From Myxocyprinus asiaticus (Eukaryota; Chordata; Actinopteri; Cypriniformes; Catostomidae), in NCBI RefSeq assembly GCF_019703515.2, contig NC_059346.1:55254001-55318000 (forward strand): a stretch of 64,000 nucleotides of DNA, in the 5' to 3' direction. Each line of letters begins with the position of its first letter. Position 1 is the first letter of the stretch. Of the stretch, positions 41,925-54,479 are shown in pieces. The position numbers were made by a program, and so were the translations under genes. The notes beneath the pieces are model-generated. The model did no database searches and was not told the DNA's origin. It worked only from the letters and a program-made list of their open reading frames with translations.

Positions 41925-42560
41925 AAAAGGAATATTCCGGGTTCAATACAAGTTCAGCTCAATCGACAGCACTTGTGGCGTAATGTTGATTACCACAAAA
42001 ATCGAATTTGTCTTGTTCCACCTTTTTGTAAAAAAAAAAAGCAAAAATCTGGGTTACAGTGAGGCACTTACAATGGAAGTGAATGGGGCCAATCCGTAAA
42101 CGTTTAAATATTGGCTGTTTCAAAAGTATAGCCACAAGACATAAACAATATGCGTGTTAACATGATTTTGGTGTGATAAAATTGCTTACTATCCTTTTCT
42201 GTGTAAAGTTATATCCAATTTTACAGTGTTGCCTTGACGACATAACACTGTAAACTTCTAAAACCTTAAAATGACAGTATAAATTATGATTTAAGCAGCT
42301 TTACAGCTCAAATAATATGAGTTTTAACAGAATAATTAATGTAAGTGCTTTTGCAAAATTATAAGCTTCACATTTCTGCCTTTAAACTCTCCAAAAATTG
42401 GCCCCATTTACATCCATTGTAAGTGCCTCACTTTAACCTAAATTTTTGCTTTTTAAAAAGAAAAGTAGGGACAGGACAAAATTATTTTTTGTGGTAATCA
42501 ACATTGTCACAAATGCTGTCGATTGAGCTTAACTTGTATTGAACCCAGAATATTCCTTTA
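41925..42560. mobile_element. Fold-back MITE, family C, copy 2
   Basis: Left arm 'aaaggaatattccgggttca' ... 'cagtgaggcacttacaatgg' ... 'aatggggcc'; the right arm is its complement, 'ggccccatttacatccattg' ... 'gaacccagaatattccttta'. Arms are about 190 bp with a 250-bp spacer. The arms also match 11210-11454 and the window end. Confidence 0.8.
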
Positions 42561-43151
42561 ATGCAAATATATTTTTCCATAATGTTTCCACAACACATGG
42601 TCATTGTCAACAATTTGTGAGCTGTAAACATGCTTTTTTTTTTTTTTAAACCCTTCCCAAGACATTGCATCAACATCAGATGGTTAAACTGTTTTGCCAA
42701 CTTTTATAGTAACGATAGTATGAATCAAATGATCTACTGTGCTCACTGTAAATGTGTAAATTTCACATGGAAAATGTTATAGAATGACTGGATCAAAAAA
42801 TATTTTCATTTGTGTTCTCTGATCTATGACTTTAAATTATGACAGCTGTAACATTCATGCTGCTAATTGTTAATCATGTTAGGAAGGAATAAAATGTGAC
42901 TTATTTTAAACAGAATGAAACTGCGCTCAAACTGAGTGGTTAAAACACAGTAACATCAAACAGTAATACATTCATTTATTTACTTTTTCTAACAGTCTGT
43001 TTTGTCTTAATATTTGTCGATGCCTTTTAATGTAAGGTTTTCTCATTTATTTCTATTCGCTTTGTTGCCAGAACATTAATAAATTAGTAACAAAGCATAA
43101 TCCTGCCACCTTTGGTTATCCAATTGCCAGTTCTTGATCTCTTAATATTTC

Positions 43152-43337
43152 CAGTGAAGTTGTTAAACATTAGTTTAGGGTTGAAGTGATAGAGATGTTT
43201 GAATCTGAATAATGAAGACAATGAGCTTTGATACACTCGTTAAATTCCAGAGAACTGCTGCTGATGTGTGAAACAGTTATATGTTTGTGTAAATACCGGT
43301 TTTAAACTAACTTTAGATTAAGCAACACAGCAGTTTA
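43152..43337 (+). repeat. 186-bp direct duplication, copy 1
   Basis: Identical to 44115-44300 except at four positions and without gaps (about 98%). It contains no ORF of note and is not flanked by visible TIRs. Starts 'cagtgaagttgttaaacatt', ends 'gcaacacagcagttta'. Confidence 0.95.
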
Positions 43338-43648
43338 AACTGCTGGTCATGTTTCATGTCATATTTATAAAGGGCTTTTTCTAATGTGGCAATAAATGCC
43401 ATAGATATTTGCAGTGAATAATAGGACAAAGCTGTCACTGTTTGCCTTACATTAAAGGTGCTTTAACTGAATGTGTAGCACTGTTTGAGGCTTTAGAGAA
43501 ATGAATGTAACTTATTGTATTAAATTAACTAATTACTTAGGAGACTCTGAATTTAAATGACTAGGAGTAACAATTTTGGGGTGTGTAACATGACAATGTA
43601 CAACTTTTATTTTTAAAAAGAATGATTCTTCCATATGCTATTACTGTA

Positions 43649-43833
43649 TACTGTTTACAGTACTTTTCTACATTTACGTACTATATAATGACAACAACTA
43701 TAGTAATTACTAGGTACTAACCCAAAACCTAACCTTAACCCATATTAAGAACATGTAGTTACCTAACATTACTCAGTACTTTCTTGGGTAAGTACACTGA
43801 AAGTACATGTACTGTAAAATAAAGTGCAACCCA
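43649..43833. repeat. Interspersed repeat with CCTAACC-like core
   Basis: 'gtactttcttgggtaagtac', 'acccaaaacctaaccttaac' and 'ataaagtgcaaccc' form a pattern related to the family E element (31676-31866). It lies between the two copies of the 186-bp duplication. Confidence 0.45.
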
Positions 43834-44114
43834 AACTTCTTTATGTGAAATGTTTTGATTGAAAAGTGTTCTATCTTTCTTTAAAATACATGGCATTTGG
43901 TTTCATATTTTAATCTTTAATGCATTGATGACAAACAGCCATCTAATTGTGTGTCAAGTGTCCAACTACTTTTTGGGGCCACTGTACATAGTCAAAAATG
44001 AATATCCTAAAAAGTGTTTAAGTCCTTCAAATCATTTGGAAGTTTAAGATAAATGGGGTGAAGTGTGTTACATTTCAGAGTTGAGGATAAACCTGACTTT
44101 AAACAGTCTATTTG

Positions 44115-44300
44115 CAGTGAAGTTGTTAAACATTAGTTTAGGGGTGAAGTGATAGAGATGTTTGAATCTGAATAATGAAGACAATGAGCTTTGATACACT
44201 CGTTAAATTCCAGAGAATTGCTACTGATGTGTGAAACAGTTATATGTTTGTGTAAATACCGGTTTTAAACTTACTTTAGATTAAGCAACACAGCAGTTTA
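44115..44300 (+). repeat. 186-bp direct duplication, copy 2
   Basis: Second copy, 963 bp downstream of and in the same orientation as 43152-43337. The flanking DNA does not match, so the duplication is confined to the 186 bp. Confidence 0.95.
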
Positions 44301-44329
44301 TCTTATAAAATGTAGTTTTTAAGGCTTTT

Positions 44330-44670
44330 TACAATTGGGACTGGATTGTGTCAATGACCTCGTTTATCTGGTATTAAGATGCGTTTTTGGTTATCCGATC
44401 ACAAATGATCAGCGCTTAATACAGGTGTAAGGGGGTCCAAAAAGGTTTGTGATCTGATCACAAAAACCACATATGGAAGTAGCAAAAAAAGAAGAAGAAG
44501 AAAAAAAAAAAGCATATTTCGTCATGAAATCAGAGACCCTCCCATCCAAATCCGAACACAAGTGGTCACAGGAGACGCATTTGAGCGACCAGGTGTAAAC
44601 AGAGATGTGAAAAAACCTGGAAAAACAAGACTTTAGTACATGGATGTCATGTTTGGTTTCCATGTTCATT
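44330..44670. repeat. Possible old DNA-element copy
   Basis: 'gatgcgtttttggttatccg' 'atcacaaatgatcagcgctt' and 'atctgatcacaaaaaccaca' contain repeated GATCACAAA, and 'ttgagcgaccaggtgtaaac' closes the stretch. It resembles a fish repeat that I cannot name. Purine-rich (GAA)n at 44490-44510. Confidence 0.35.
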
Positions 44671-45019
44671 TATTAAATTCAAATACAAAAAAATAATCCC
44701 TTAACTAACACTATATTAAGAGCCACTTCTGTCTTGGTTTACAATTCTTATGGACTTGTAAATATCCTCATCAATCAGTAGTGAATTACACGTTTTCAAT
44801 GGGTGGTTTTGAGTTATTTTGAATTGTGAGGTTTTAATTGCGCAAGTCTATGAATGCTGACACTCTACGGGTATTCCAGAATAAATGCAGATTAAATTTC
44901 TATACATATTGGAGTGACTATTAATAAGTGGCATGTGGACTAAAAATGGATTATTATGCCAACGCGCTTGCGACACATGAGAGGCTGTGTGAACTGAGTC
45001 CCATCGTGGACGTGCATCT

Positions 45020-45303
45020 GAGACTTAAATATTGATCTGTTTCTCACCCAAAACGATCATTTCGCTTAAGACATTTACCACTGGAGTTGTATGGATTACT
45101 ATTATTACGACTGTCTGTGCTTTTTGGAGCTTTAAAGTGCTGATCACCATCCACTATCATTGTATGGACCTACAGAGCTGAAATATTCTTCTAAAAATCT
45201 TCATTTGTGTTCTGCTGAAGAAAGACAGTCATACACATCTGGAATGGCATCAGGGTAAGTGAATAATGAGAATTTTTATTTTTGGGTGAACTATCCCTTT
45301 AAG
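45020..45303. mobile_element. Family A MITE, single arm
   Basis: Matches the right arm of 14069-14740: 'ctggagttgtatggattact', 'attgtatggacctacagagc', 'gggtgaactatccctttaa'. The left arm is absent. Confidence 0.75.
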
Positions 45304-45309
45304 TTGACT

Positions 45310-46548
45310 GGGTTCCAAAAAATAACTGTAAATGAAAAGTGGACTGGTATCCTATTACAACTAAAAGAAAAGGAGCTCTAGATCCATTCCAGAGTCCAGA
45401 TGCAAGTTGGAAAAAGATGTTCAACAAGAACTGGCCTCTTTTCTACTGAAAACTTTAACTGGAATAACTGCTAAATACGCTGCTGCATTATCCAGTACTA
45501 GTTAACAATAAAGTTTTTCTTAGGCTACACGTTTATGTGTATTTTATAATGAAATAATGTATAGTTATAGGTTTGAGTTTCTTTGCACATAAAGAGCTGG
45601 GTGCACCCATTAAGCACATGTACCCTTTAAGCCCACGTTCAACTTTGAGGTTAAATAAAATTAAAAGAAATCCTCATTTCTTTTTGCTTTTTTATATATG
45701 AATAAGTATATTTGTCACTTTAGTGTTATTTTCATTGCAAGCTAATCAGATGAACGAAAATTGAGTTAGGTTTGCCTTTGTGCAAGCACTTCCTAGTGAC
45801 CACACAAGAAGTGGCAGAAAAAAGTTGGTGTGAAGAGGACAAGCGAATTAACACATATTTCATCTATTTCCAATCAATTATTTGTTAATTATGCATACTT
45901 TGTGAAATGAAGAGATTCCTGGTTTGATCTATGCATGCTATGAAATATAACTGAAAATAATTACCCTTAATTTTGAAATGGAAAGATTCGTTTTTTGATT
46001 CCAGCTTTTCACTAGGAAAAGTGCAATGGAAAATCACTTGAAGTCAGACTTCCAGCTTGGAAACTCGTGTGGATATCCTCAGCTACTATTATGTCTTTTA
46101 AGACAGAAATCAATGCCGTACCATTTAATCCCACTATGCTCAGTGTACTTCAATGGGGCATTTCTTGTATATCATTTTTAATAACTTTTTGCTGTACTTA
46201 TGCCAATAGCTAATTCATCAACATGTTTTTTTTTGTATTCTGTATTCTTTATCTTTTGTCTGCTGTTAGATTGAGGTAAATTCAAAATACGTTAATTTGT
46301 ATATATAAAAAAAGGATAATTCTGACCCTGAATTCTGATTGGATGAGCCGCGTTCAAAGTCCTTGTAAAATGACTTTAGGATTTTTTTTCAGCAGAGGTG
46401 CTGTTGTGCGCGTCGTTGGAGGAATATCTCAAAATGACCTTAGAATCATTATAGATGGGTTTTTCGTGTTTCATATTTTTATGCACATGTCTTTTTGAAG
46501 TGAAATCTTTGCTGATTTTGATAAAGTAACAATAATGTTTATTATCTC

Positions 46549-46601
<53 letters not shown>

Positions 46602-47090
46602 GTGACAGAGAAACTTAACACTGCACCTGGAACACTGCACCATCCTCTTGTGGCTTATTTCTTTATTTGATGTTCCTTGTTCATTAGATGTCCGCTGTTC
46701 ATTGAGAAGTAAAAAAAACGAAAAAACAACTTAAATGTTTTAAGTGGTGACGAATGTATTTAGTTTAGAAGTACATTTTCTGTTCCCCTACTGATGTATT
46801 TTACATAGTATAAAAGGAATTCTTGTCTTGCTGTAAATAATATGTTAAAGTACTATATGTTTACCAGTCATGTTGGATATTTTTTACCAATTGTAAACAA
46901 TAAACTATTGATATTTTTAAGTGGGCAGAATTGGTATAACCATGGGCTTAAATGGGCCATTTCAGACTTTTCACATATTTCATGAAATATTTGTATTTCA
47001 TTTTTGTTTAAAATTTACATATAAAACTATAAATGAGAGATTAATATAAAATGTTATTTATGTTTTTTTTTTTTTTTTTTTCTTTCTGGT
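45310..47090. other. Intergenic, no gene seen
   Basis: Holds the (GA)n microsatellite at 46553-46596 and a T-run near 47060. No coding sequence or transposon ends were identified. Confidence 0.5.
46553..46596. repeat. (GA)n microsatellite
   Basis: About 22 uninterrupted GA units. Confidence 0.97.
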
Positions 47091-47149
47091 AAACTATTAC
47101 GATTTTGGTGGGCTTAACAGGCACACTTACCCTACTCCTAATCAATTCC

Positions 47150-47295
47150 ACACAGTGAGGCATAGATACTCTAAACTGATTAAGAAAAAAGAAAACTGGA
47201 ATCGGCTCCAGATCCAGATCAGAATCGGCCGATATCGTGAGTTCATGTATCAGAATCGGATTGGGAAAGAAAACGTTGTATTGGTGCATCCCTAA
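47150..47295. repeat. hAT-like terminus
   Basis: 'cggccgatatcgtgagttca' ... 'attggtgcatcccta' matches the right terminus of the element at 38536-39491. The left terminus was not found. Confidence 0.4.
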
Positions 47296-48095
47296 AAGAA
47301 TTACATCAATGTCAGAGAAGTTGTGTAGAGAAAAGTGTAAAAATGTTTTTAATTTTTCACGGAGAACATCAATTGGAATTCACCTTTTAACATTTTCCAA
47401 TCCCCATCCTCCACTCTTCTCCCCATCCCTATCCCATGTGAGCAAAAATATACAATGGGTGTAGTATCAGGCCTCAGACAGATGGTTATTTATTAAAAAA
47501 AGAACATAAAATATTAAAAAAGGGAACAAATGTCCAAGGAGAACTTAACAGAGAAGAGACTGGTCTAGGTAGGGGAGAAGTCAGGCAGCTTAATATATAG
47601 AAATCAACTGATGTGTGATTACAGGTGTGTATCAGCACTTGTATAACAGCTTTGAGCAAGCACAGCTAGTTCCATCATAATTTAGAGCCAGAACTATTTT
47701 ATAAATTTGTATGAATAAATATGTATGTATACACAAATTGTCCTCTTCAAAAGTTTAAATACCTTTAGTTCATAATATTGTGTGTTGCATCAAATCACTG
47801 TTTGTAGCATTTTGTGTTGGTTAGGAGTCCCTGGTTTGTCCTCTGCAGTAAAGCTGTCTGTTCTTCTTGATAAAAAATCCTCCTGGTTCTGAAAGTTATT
47901 TTTTTGTTATTAACAATTTTTATTGATTCCAATGACAAATCAAACAAACATAACAGGAAATACGGAATCAAACTACATGAACCTAAACCCTTCCCTCTGA
48001 ACATCCACCCCCACCACCCGACACAAACACACACCCCAGTGGCCCGAGAGCAAACCAACAATTACACACAAATAAACAAAATCAACAGAAAGTAT

Positions 48096-50385
48096 TCAGA
48101 AAAAAACAACAAAAAACAATAAGAATGCACACACACATTCAATATTGCCCATCTCCCTCCACCGTGTCCCCCGAAAGCCCTCCAAAAAATCCAAATACCT
48201 ACCCCATTTTTTATTAAATAATCTCATGTTGCCCAGCCTTCTACAAACCATCCCCTCAAAAGCCGCCACCCTACCCAACTCCGTGCACCACTCCAGAAAT
48301 GAGGGCTCTCCAGCTGATCTCCATCCCCTAAGAATGACCTGCCTTCCGATCATGACCCCATCCCCTACATCAATAACCATACCATCGCCTGGAACACAGA
48401 GCCTGGGGCAAAATGAAAACACCCGAGCACCCGACACATCACAAATAAAATTATGAACCGTCAACCAAAATTCTTGAATCTTAACACACCCCCAAAAAAC
48501 ATGGGTTGTGTCCCCATCTTCTGATTGGCATCGCCAGCAGGTGGGTGCGTCTTTGAGACCAAGTCTATACAATCTATAGGGGGTCCAATAGAATCAATGT
48601 AAAATCTTAAATTGTATCAGACGCACCCTTGCATCTCTAGATGTAGACTTTTTTAGAATCCTAGCCCACACTCCCTCCTCCAATACCAAGTTTAAATCTT
48701 TCTCTTATACTCACTTGAGAAGTTGAAGCTCCATCCCCCAGACTCTGAATTAACAGGGAATAATACACTGATGCCTCATGACCTTTTCCAAAGGCAGTAA
48801 TCACCACTTCCAGAATATCTGCCACTTTAGGAGGGTGTAAGATACTCCCAAAAACAATACAGAGCAGATGGCCAAGGTTGAACCAAATTTTCAAAAGATC
48901 TCAACACTCCACTCTCATATAGGTCACCGTGCGTATTAACCTCCCTCACAATCCACTCTGACCAACAGAAAGGGGACTTATCAATACATAATTTTGGGTT
49001 CATCCATATGCTTGAGGCAACATTTAAATAAATGTCTGAATTAAACACTCTGGACACTTTTGTCCATACCGAGTGCAAATGCGAGATAACAGGGTGTGAC
49101 TTAACTACTCCGGTTAGTTTAATAGAAAGGCTTTGCAATGGCAAAATAGGGGCAAGAACTTCCTGTTCAATACAAAACCAGTGAGGGGCTCTCTCAGGTG
49201 GAAGCGAACTTAGAGAAGGAATTAATAATTTTGTGAATGATTAATTGTGCCCCTATCCAGAGTAAAATAACTAGAATTAATACATTTGTTTGTACCACCG
49301 CTACCAGGTGTCTATTAATCAACTTAATCCATCCAATAAACATACTCCCAAACCCATACATTTCCAAAATCTTAAAAAGATAATCCCATTCTACCATATC
49401 AAACGCCTTTTCGGCATCAAATGAGATGGCAGTGACCGGAGTCTGATCATTCGCCACTGACCACATGATACTGATGAGACGCCTGATGTTATCAGAAGAG
49501 CTGTGGCCCCGAATAAACCCTACATGATCTATATGTATAAGAGATGTCATAACTTTTCTTAATCAGTTAGCATTGGACTGTAACTCTTACACTCACTTGG
49601 ATCTTTGTCCTTTTTAAGAATCGGACTGATCCGAGCCTGTGTCATGGTTGGCAGAAGCTTCCATTCTTTAATGATTCCGTATAAACTTCTAATAAAAGTG
49701 GAGCCAGTTCTGTATCTTAAGATCTAAAAAATTCAGCGCCTGTAGGCAAGGCCCTAATTACCTCGCTGAGCTCCTCCAAGGTTATCTCAGGATAAAGAGA
49801 ATTTTTTTGCTCAGTCGTCAGTTTAGGGAGTTCTAATGGTTCCACAAAATTTCTAATATTTTTCATCAGTAGATGAAGACATGGAACTATAGAGATCAGG
49901 ATAGAATTCTTTAAAAGCATTATTAATATCAATGGCCGAGGTAAAAATTCCACCACCAGCAGATTTCACTGAGGGAATGGTAGAAAAAGACTCTCTCTGC
50001 TTTATATATTTAGCCAAAAGCTTCCCTGCTTTGTCACCCGACTCAAAATATGATTGTCTTGCCCTGAATAACCAAAACTCCACCTTCTGCGACAAAATAG
50101 TATTATATCTGAATTTCAATCGGGTCAATTCACTGAGGCCATCAGACGACATTCAGTGCTTCAGCTCTGCCTCGGCACTTTTAATATTCCCTTCCAACAC
50201 CACGAGATCTCGTGCTTTGGGTTTTTTGATGAATGAGGCACACTGTATGATCCGACCCCTAAGAACCGCCTTAAGTGCCTCCCAAGCCACACCCACAGTG
50301 GATACTGAAGACCAGTTGGTCTCCATATAAACATTGATTTCAGCCTTTAACATTTGTTGGAAATCAGGATTTTGCAAAAAGGATA
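48096..50385 (-). pseudogene. L1-like ORF2, reverse transcriptase and C-terminal part
   Basis: Pieces in shifting frames. 50385-49853 gives the linker between endonuclease and RT, including the ESGDKAGKLLA motif. 49550-49194 holds the RT core with SFDAEKAFDMVEW (palm motif A, coding strand complement at 49398-49421). 48572-48100 has the Cys/His C-terminal block (CWRCQSEDGDTTHVFWGC). A readable motif C (xxDD) was not found. The enzyme would reverse-transcribe its own RNA at a nicked target; this copy cannot. Confidence 0.85.
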
Positions 50386-50860
50386 CATTAATCAAATCAC
50401 TTTTATTGTCACACAACCATATACACAAGTGCAATAGTGGGTGAAAGTCTTGGGTGCAGTTCTGAGCAACATAGCGGTCATGACAGTGATGAGACATATA
50501 CCAATTTACAATAAACATATCACAATTTACATATCTAATATACACATAATTACACACAACACAATATACAAATAATAATATGCAATGTACAGTATACAAA
50601 ACACAATATAGAATTTTGTACAGTATACAATATACACAATATAGAATACACATACACACAATATAGAATACACATTATGCAATAAAAATAGTATATATAT
50701 AAAATATACAGTAGGTTGTATTGTACTGTATTGACATTCAGGCTGTTGGTTGATAGTCAGTTGCCAGTGTGTTGTTAAGAGAGAATATAATTTATGACAG
50801 TCCAGTGTGAGATAATAAGATTAATAAAGTGCAGTGCTGATGTATATTGATCGTGAGAGA

Positions 50861-52458
50861 TCAAGAGTTCAGAAGTCTGATTGCTTGGGGGAAGAAGCTG
50901 TCATGAAGTTGGCTGGTGTGAGTCCTGATGCTGCGATACCGCCTGCCTGATGGTAGCAGTGAGAGCAGCCCATGGCTTGGGTGGCTGGAGTCTCTGATGA
51001 TCCTCCGAGCTTTTTTCACACACCGCCTGGTATATTTGTCCCAGAGGGAGGGAAGCTCACCTCTGATGATGTGTCTGGCAGTTTGCACCACCCTTTGCAG
51101 GGCATTGCAGTTGTGGGCGGTGCTATTGCCGTACCAGGCAGTGATGCAGTCAGTCAGGATGCTCTCTACAGTCTCAGGAAGAAGAGGCGCTGATGAGCCT
51201 TCTTCACAACAGCCTCAGTGTGGACGGACCATGCGAGTTCCTCAGTGATGTGGACACTGAGGAACTTGAAGCTGCTGACTCTCTCCACCGGTGCTCCACT
51301 GATGGGACTGTGTTCCCATCTGAGGAAAAGGCTGTGCTCCTGACACCAGCATGTCAGAGTGTGCACCTCCTCTCTGTAGGCCGTTTCATCATTGTCAGTG
51401 ATCAGACCTACCACCGTCGTATCATCAGCAAACTTAATGATGGCATTGGAGCTGTGTGTTGCCACACAGTCATGTGTGTACAGGGAATACAGGAGTGGGC
51501 AGAGAACACAGCCCTGCGGAGCTCCAGTGTTGAGGGTCAGTGATGAGGAGATGTTGCTGCCCATTCTAACCACCTGGCGTCTGCTTGACAGGAAGTCCAG
51601 GATCCAGCTGCACAGCGAGCTGTTTAAGCCCAGAGCCCGGAGTTTCACATCAAGCTTGGAGGGCACTATGGTGTTGAATGCGGAGCTGTAGTCTATAAAC
51701 AGCATTCTCACATAAGTGTTCCTTTTTTCCAGGTGGGAGAGAGTAGTGTGTATTGTAGATGCAATGGCATCATCAGTGGAGCGGTTGTTGCGGTAAGCAA
51801 ACTGCAATGGGTCGAGTGATGGAGGCAGCACAGAGCAGATGTAATCTCTGATTAGTCTCTCAAAGCATTTGCTGATGATGGGGGTCAGAGCAACAGGACA
51901 CCAGTCATTTAAGCAAGTGATTTTGGATTGCTTTGGTACAGGCACAATGGTGGACGTTTTGAAGCATGTGGAGACTACAGACAAGGAGAGGGAAAGGTCG
52001 AAAATGTCCATAAAAACACCAGCCAGTTGGTTCGCGCACGCTCTGATGATGCGGCCCGGAATGCCGTCTGGACCCGCGGCTTTACGGATATTCACCCGTT
52101 GGAAGGATTGGGTTACATCCGCTGCAGAGACGGAGAGTGAACTAACCTCTGTAGCTTCAGCCGCGAGAGCTCTCTCTGCGAGGGCAGTGTTATTTCCCTC
52201 GAAATGAGCATAAAAAGTATTTAGCTCATCCGGGAGAGAGGCAGCGGCGTTCACGGAGTTTTTATTCCCTTTAAAGTCCGTGATGATATTAATTCCCTGC
52301 CACATGCTTATAGAGTTGGTGGTTAAACTGTCCTTCAATCTTGTCCCTGTACTGGCATTTGGCTGCTCTGATAGGTTTGCGGAGTGCATAACTGGCTTGT
52401 TTACGCTCCTCCACATTCCCGGAATTAAAAGGAGGTCTGCACATCCAGAGCAGCGCAA
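50861..52458 (-). pseudogene. LINE reverse transcriptase domain (nested element)
   Basis: 52458-51166 is open for 430 codons and shows AAGPDGIPGRII, CPVALTPIISKCFERL, the AFNTIVPSKL motif A, GAPQGCVL and KFADDT (motif C, complement at 51421-51432). After a frameshift near 51170 the C-terminal block LLPSGRRYRSIRT..LHDSFFPQAIRLLN (51091-50861) follows; this is characteristic of fish CR1/L2/Rex-like LINEs. RP in the usual DYRP is altered (WCP). Confidence 0.9.
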
Positions 52459-52581
52459 ACATCGCTATTTATCCATGGCTCCTGGTTGGGGTAGATCCAT
52501 GTTGTTTTGGTTGGAACAACATCCTCTACGCACTTTCTGATGAAACACGTTACGCTATCAGCATAACTCTCGATGTCTTCA

Positions 52582-53688
52582 TCAGAGGCGGACCGGAAAC
52601 ATCTCCCAATCTGCATGATCAAAACAGTCTTGTACCGTGGAATCTGATTGGTCTGACCAGCACTGGATTGTCCTGAGAGTGGGTGCTTCCTGTTTCAGTT
52701 TCTGCCTGTAAGCAGGCAGTAGTAGAATGGAAGAGTGGTCCGATTTGCCAAATGGTGGGCAGGGGAGGGATTTGTAGCCATCCCGGAAGGGAGAGTAGTA
52801 ATGGTCCAAAACCCGGTCCCCTCGTGTGTTGAAACTGATGTGTTGGTGGTATTTTGGTGCAATTGATTTAAAATTGGCTTTGTTAAAGTCCCTGGTCACA
52901 ATGAACGTGGCCTCAGGGTGCGCTGTTTCCTGCTCACTTATACTCCCATACAGTTCCTTGAGTGCCTGGTCTGTGGCGGCTTGTGGCGGGATGTACACAG
53001 CAGTGATAATGACCGCTGTGAATTCCCTCGGTAGCCAGAATGGTCGACACAGAAGCATGAGAAATTCCAGATCAGGAAAGCAGAAAGACTTGATAGAATG
53101 TACGTTCCTCTGATCACACCAGGATTTGTTGATCATAAAACATACACCACCACCTCTGCTTTTAACTGAGAGGTCTTTCGCTCCATCTGCTCGGTGCACG
53201 GAGAACCCCGTGGGTTCGATGGCTGAATCTGGAATCTCAGCAGACATCCAAGTTTCTATTAGGCAGATAATGCAGTAGTCCCTCGTCTCTCGTTGGAAAG
53301 AGATTTGCGCTCTCAGCTTGCAGAGCTTGTTGTCCAGAGACTGAACATTTGCCAGTAGAATACTGGGTAGCGGGGGTCGATTTGCGCAACGTCTTACTCT
53401 GATGAGAACGCCGGCTCCATTTCCCCTTTTCCTTCTGTGTTTCCGCGGCCGGGCTGCCCAGACAAAGGGCTCCGCTGGCGTGTTTGTAAACAGCGGGTCG
53501 GCATTGAGGTATTTAAAGTCCGGTTTTTGGTGTGCTATTGCAGAACCAATGGCCAAAATGTTTTGTCTGTCATAGACAATAAGGCAGACAAAAAAAACAT
53601 AGAATTGTAAACAAAACAAACAAAAAATTGCAGTGTTGTGTCGGAGCTCGCAACACAGCAGCCATACTCGCCGCCATCTTGAGTCCAA
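52582..53688 (-). pseudogene. LINE apurinic-type endonuclease domain (nested element)
   Basis: An open frame of 368 codons. After a basic stretch (RPRKHRRKRGNGAG) the endonuclease begins LLANVQSLDNKL, with ETWMS (catalytic Glu), FIVTRDFNKAN (usual GDFN, Asp kept) and GKSDHSS (catalytic His). So the nuclease site is largely intact. A frameshift near 52600 separates it from the RT frame. Confidence 0.88.
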
Positions 53689-53699
53689 TTAAAGTGCCA

Positions 53700-54230
53700 G
53701 CTATATGATTTCTTTTTCTCCAAATGTGGCAACACCTCTAAACTCACCAGGGCGTGATCTGAGACTAAGATGTTTCCAACTGAGCAATCAACAACAGATG
53801 AAATGAGGGACTTGAGGGGTGAGGGGTGCTAGCGGCTTGCAACATCCCTTCAACATTTATAAAAAAAGTCCTGATCATCAGCGTTAGGTGCATAAATATT
53901 AGCCAAAATCAACCTTTGCCCCTGAATTTCTGCTAAAACAATAATGACTTTTAATTTATCTTTTAATCTGTTTGAGACATTTGAATTGTAGATGTGTAAT
54001 GACTCCCTTGCTCTTACTTGAGTCAGCACTAAAGAAAACATGTCCACCCCATATCTTCACAAATTTTTCAGCTTTCTGAGGGGAAAGATGCATTTTTGAA
54101 GAAACACTACATCATATTTCTTACGTTTAAGAAAAGAAATAGCCTTCCTTCTTTTTATGGGGTGCCCCAACCCATTCACATTCCATGTGGAGAGAGACAA
54201 TCCACTCATATTAACATTTGACATTTTGAC
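53700..54230 (-). pseudogene. L1-like ORF2 N-terminal endonuclease fragment
   Basis: From about 54225: SGLSLSTWNVNGLGHPIKRRK, the standard start of an L1 APE endonuclease (the STWNVNG box), then ISFLKRKKYDVVFLQ. 54047-53850 adds RLILANIYAPNADD. It is cut at about 53690 by the nested LINE and resumes at 50385. Frameshifted and dead. Confidence 0.85.
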
Positions 54231-54479
54231 ATTAGAAAAATTAGATTGTGTGTCAAAAATAAAATTATAAAGACCACATTCCACATTGGTGCACCAATCA
54301 ACCCCTGAACTTTCCCCAGAACAAAACAGAAAAAAGAAAAATGTGCACATTAACCCCGCGCACGACAGCGCCAACCAGCGTCCATCCCTCTAAACTCAAA
54401 CAGTCCATGTACGCCTACGAGAGCCCCCGCAACAACTCTGCCATCGGATTGCTCAAGTCCGCTGCTTCTATACATATTT

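Larger units (their letters stand above)
50388..53690 (-). mobile_element. CR1/L2/Rex-like LINE nested in the L1 element
   Basis: On the - strand it begins 'tcaagatggcggcgagtatg' (about 53684) and ends at about 50388 in 'acaataaaagtgatt', a short-repeat tail rather than poly(A), as in CR1/L2-group elements. Length is 3.3 kb, close to full size. L1 sequence continues on both sides, so this is the younger insertion. GC content is clearly higher than the surroundings. Confidence 0.88.

Noticed and set aside
50153..50659. 168-codon frame, Cys/Tyr-rich
   Set aside because: The N-terminal half is an AT/CA-rich LINE tail read as protein; only the C-terminal part is L1 ORF2.
53535..53747. Small gene spanning the LINE junction
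   Set aside because: It is a frame running from L1 sequence into the 5' end of the nested LINE.
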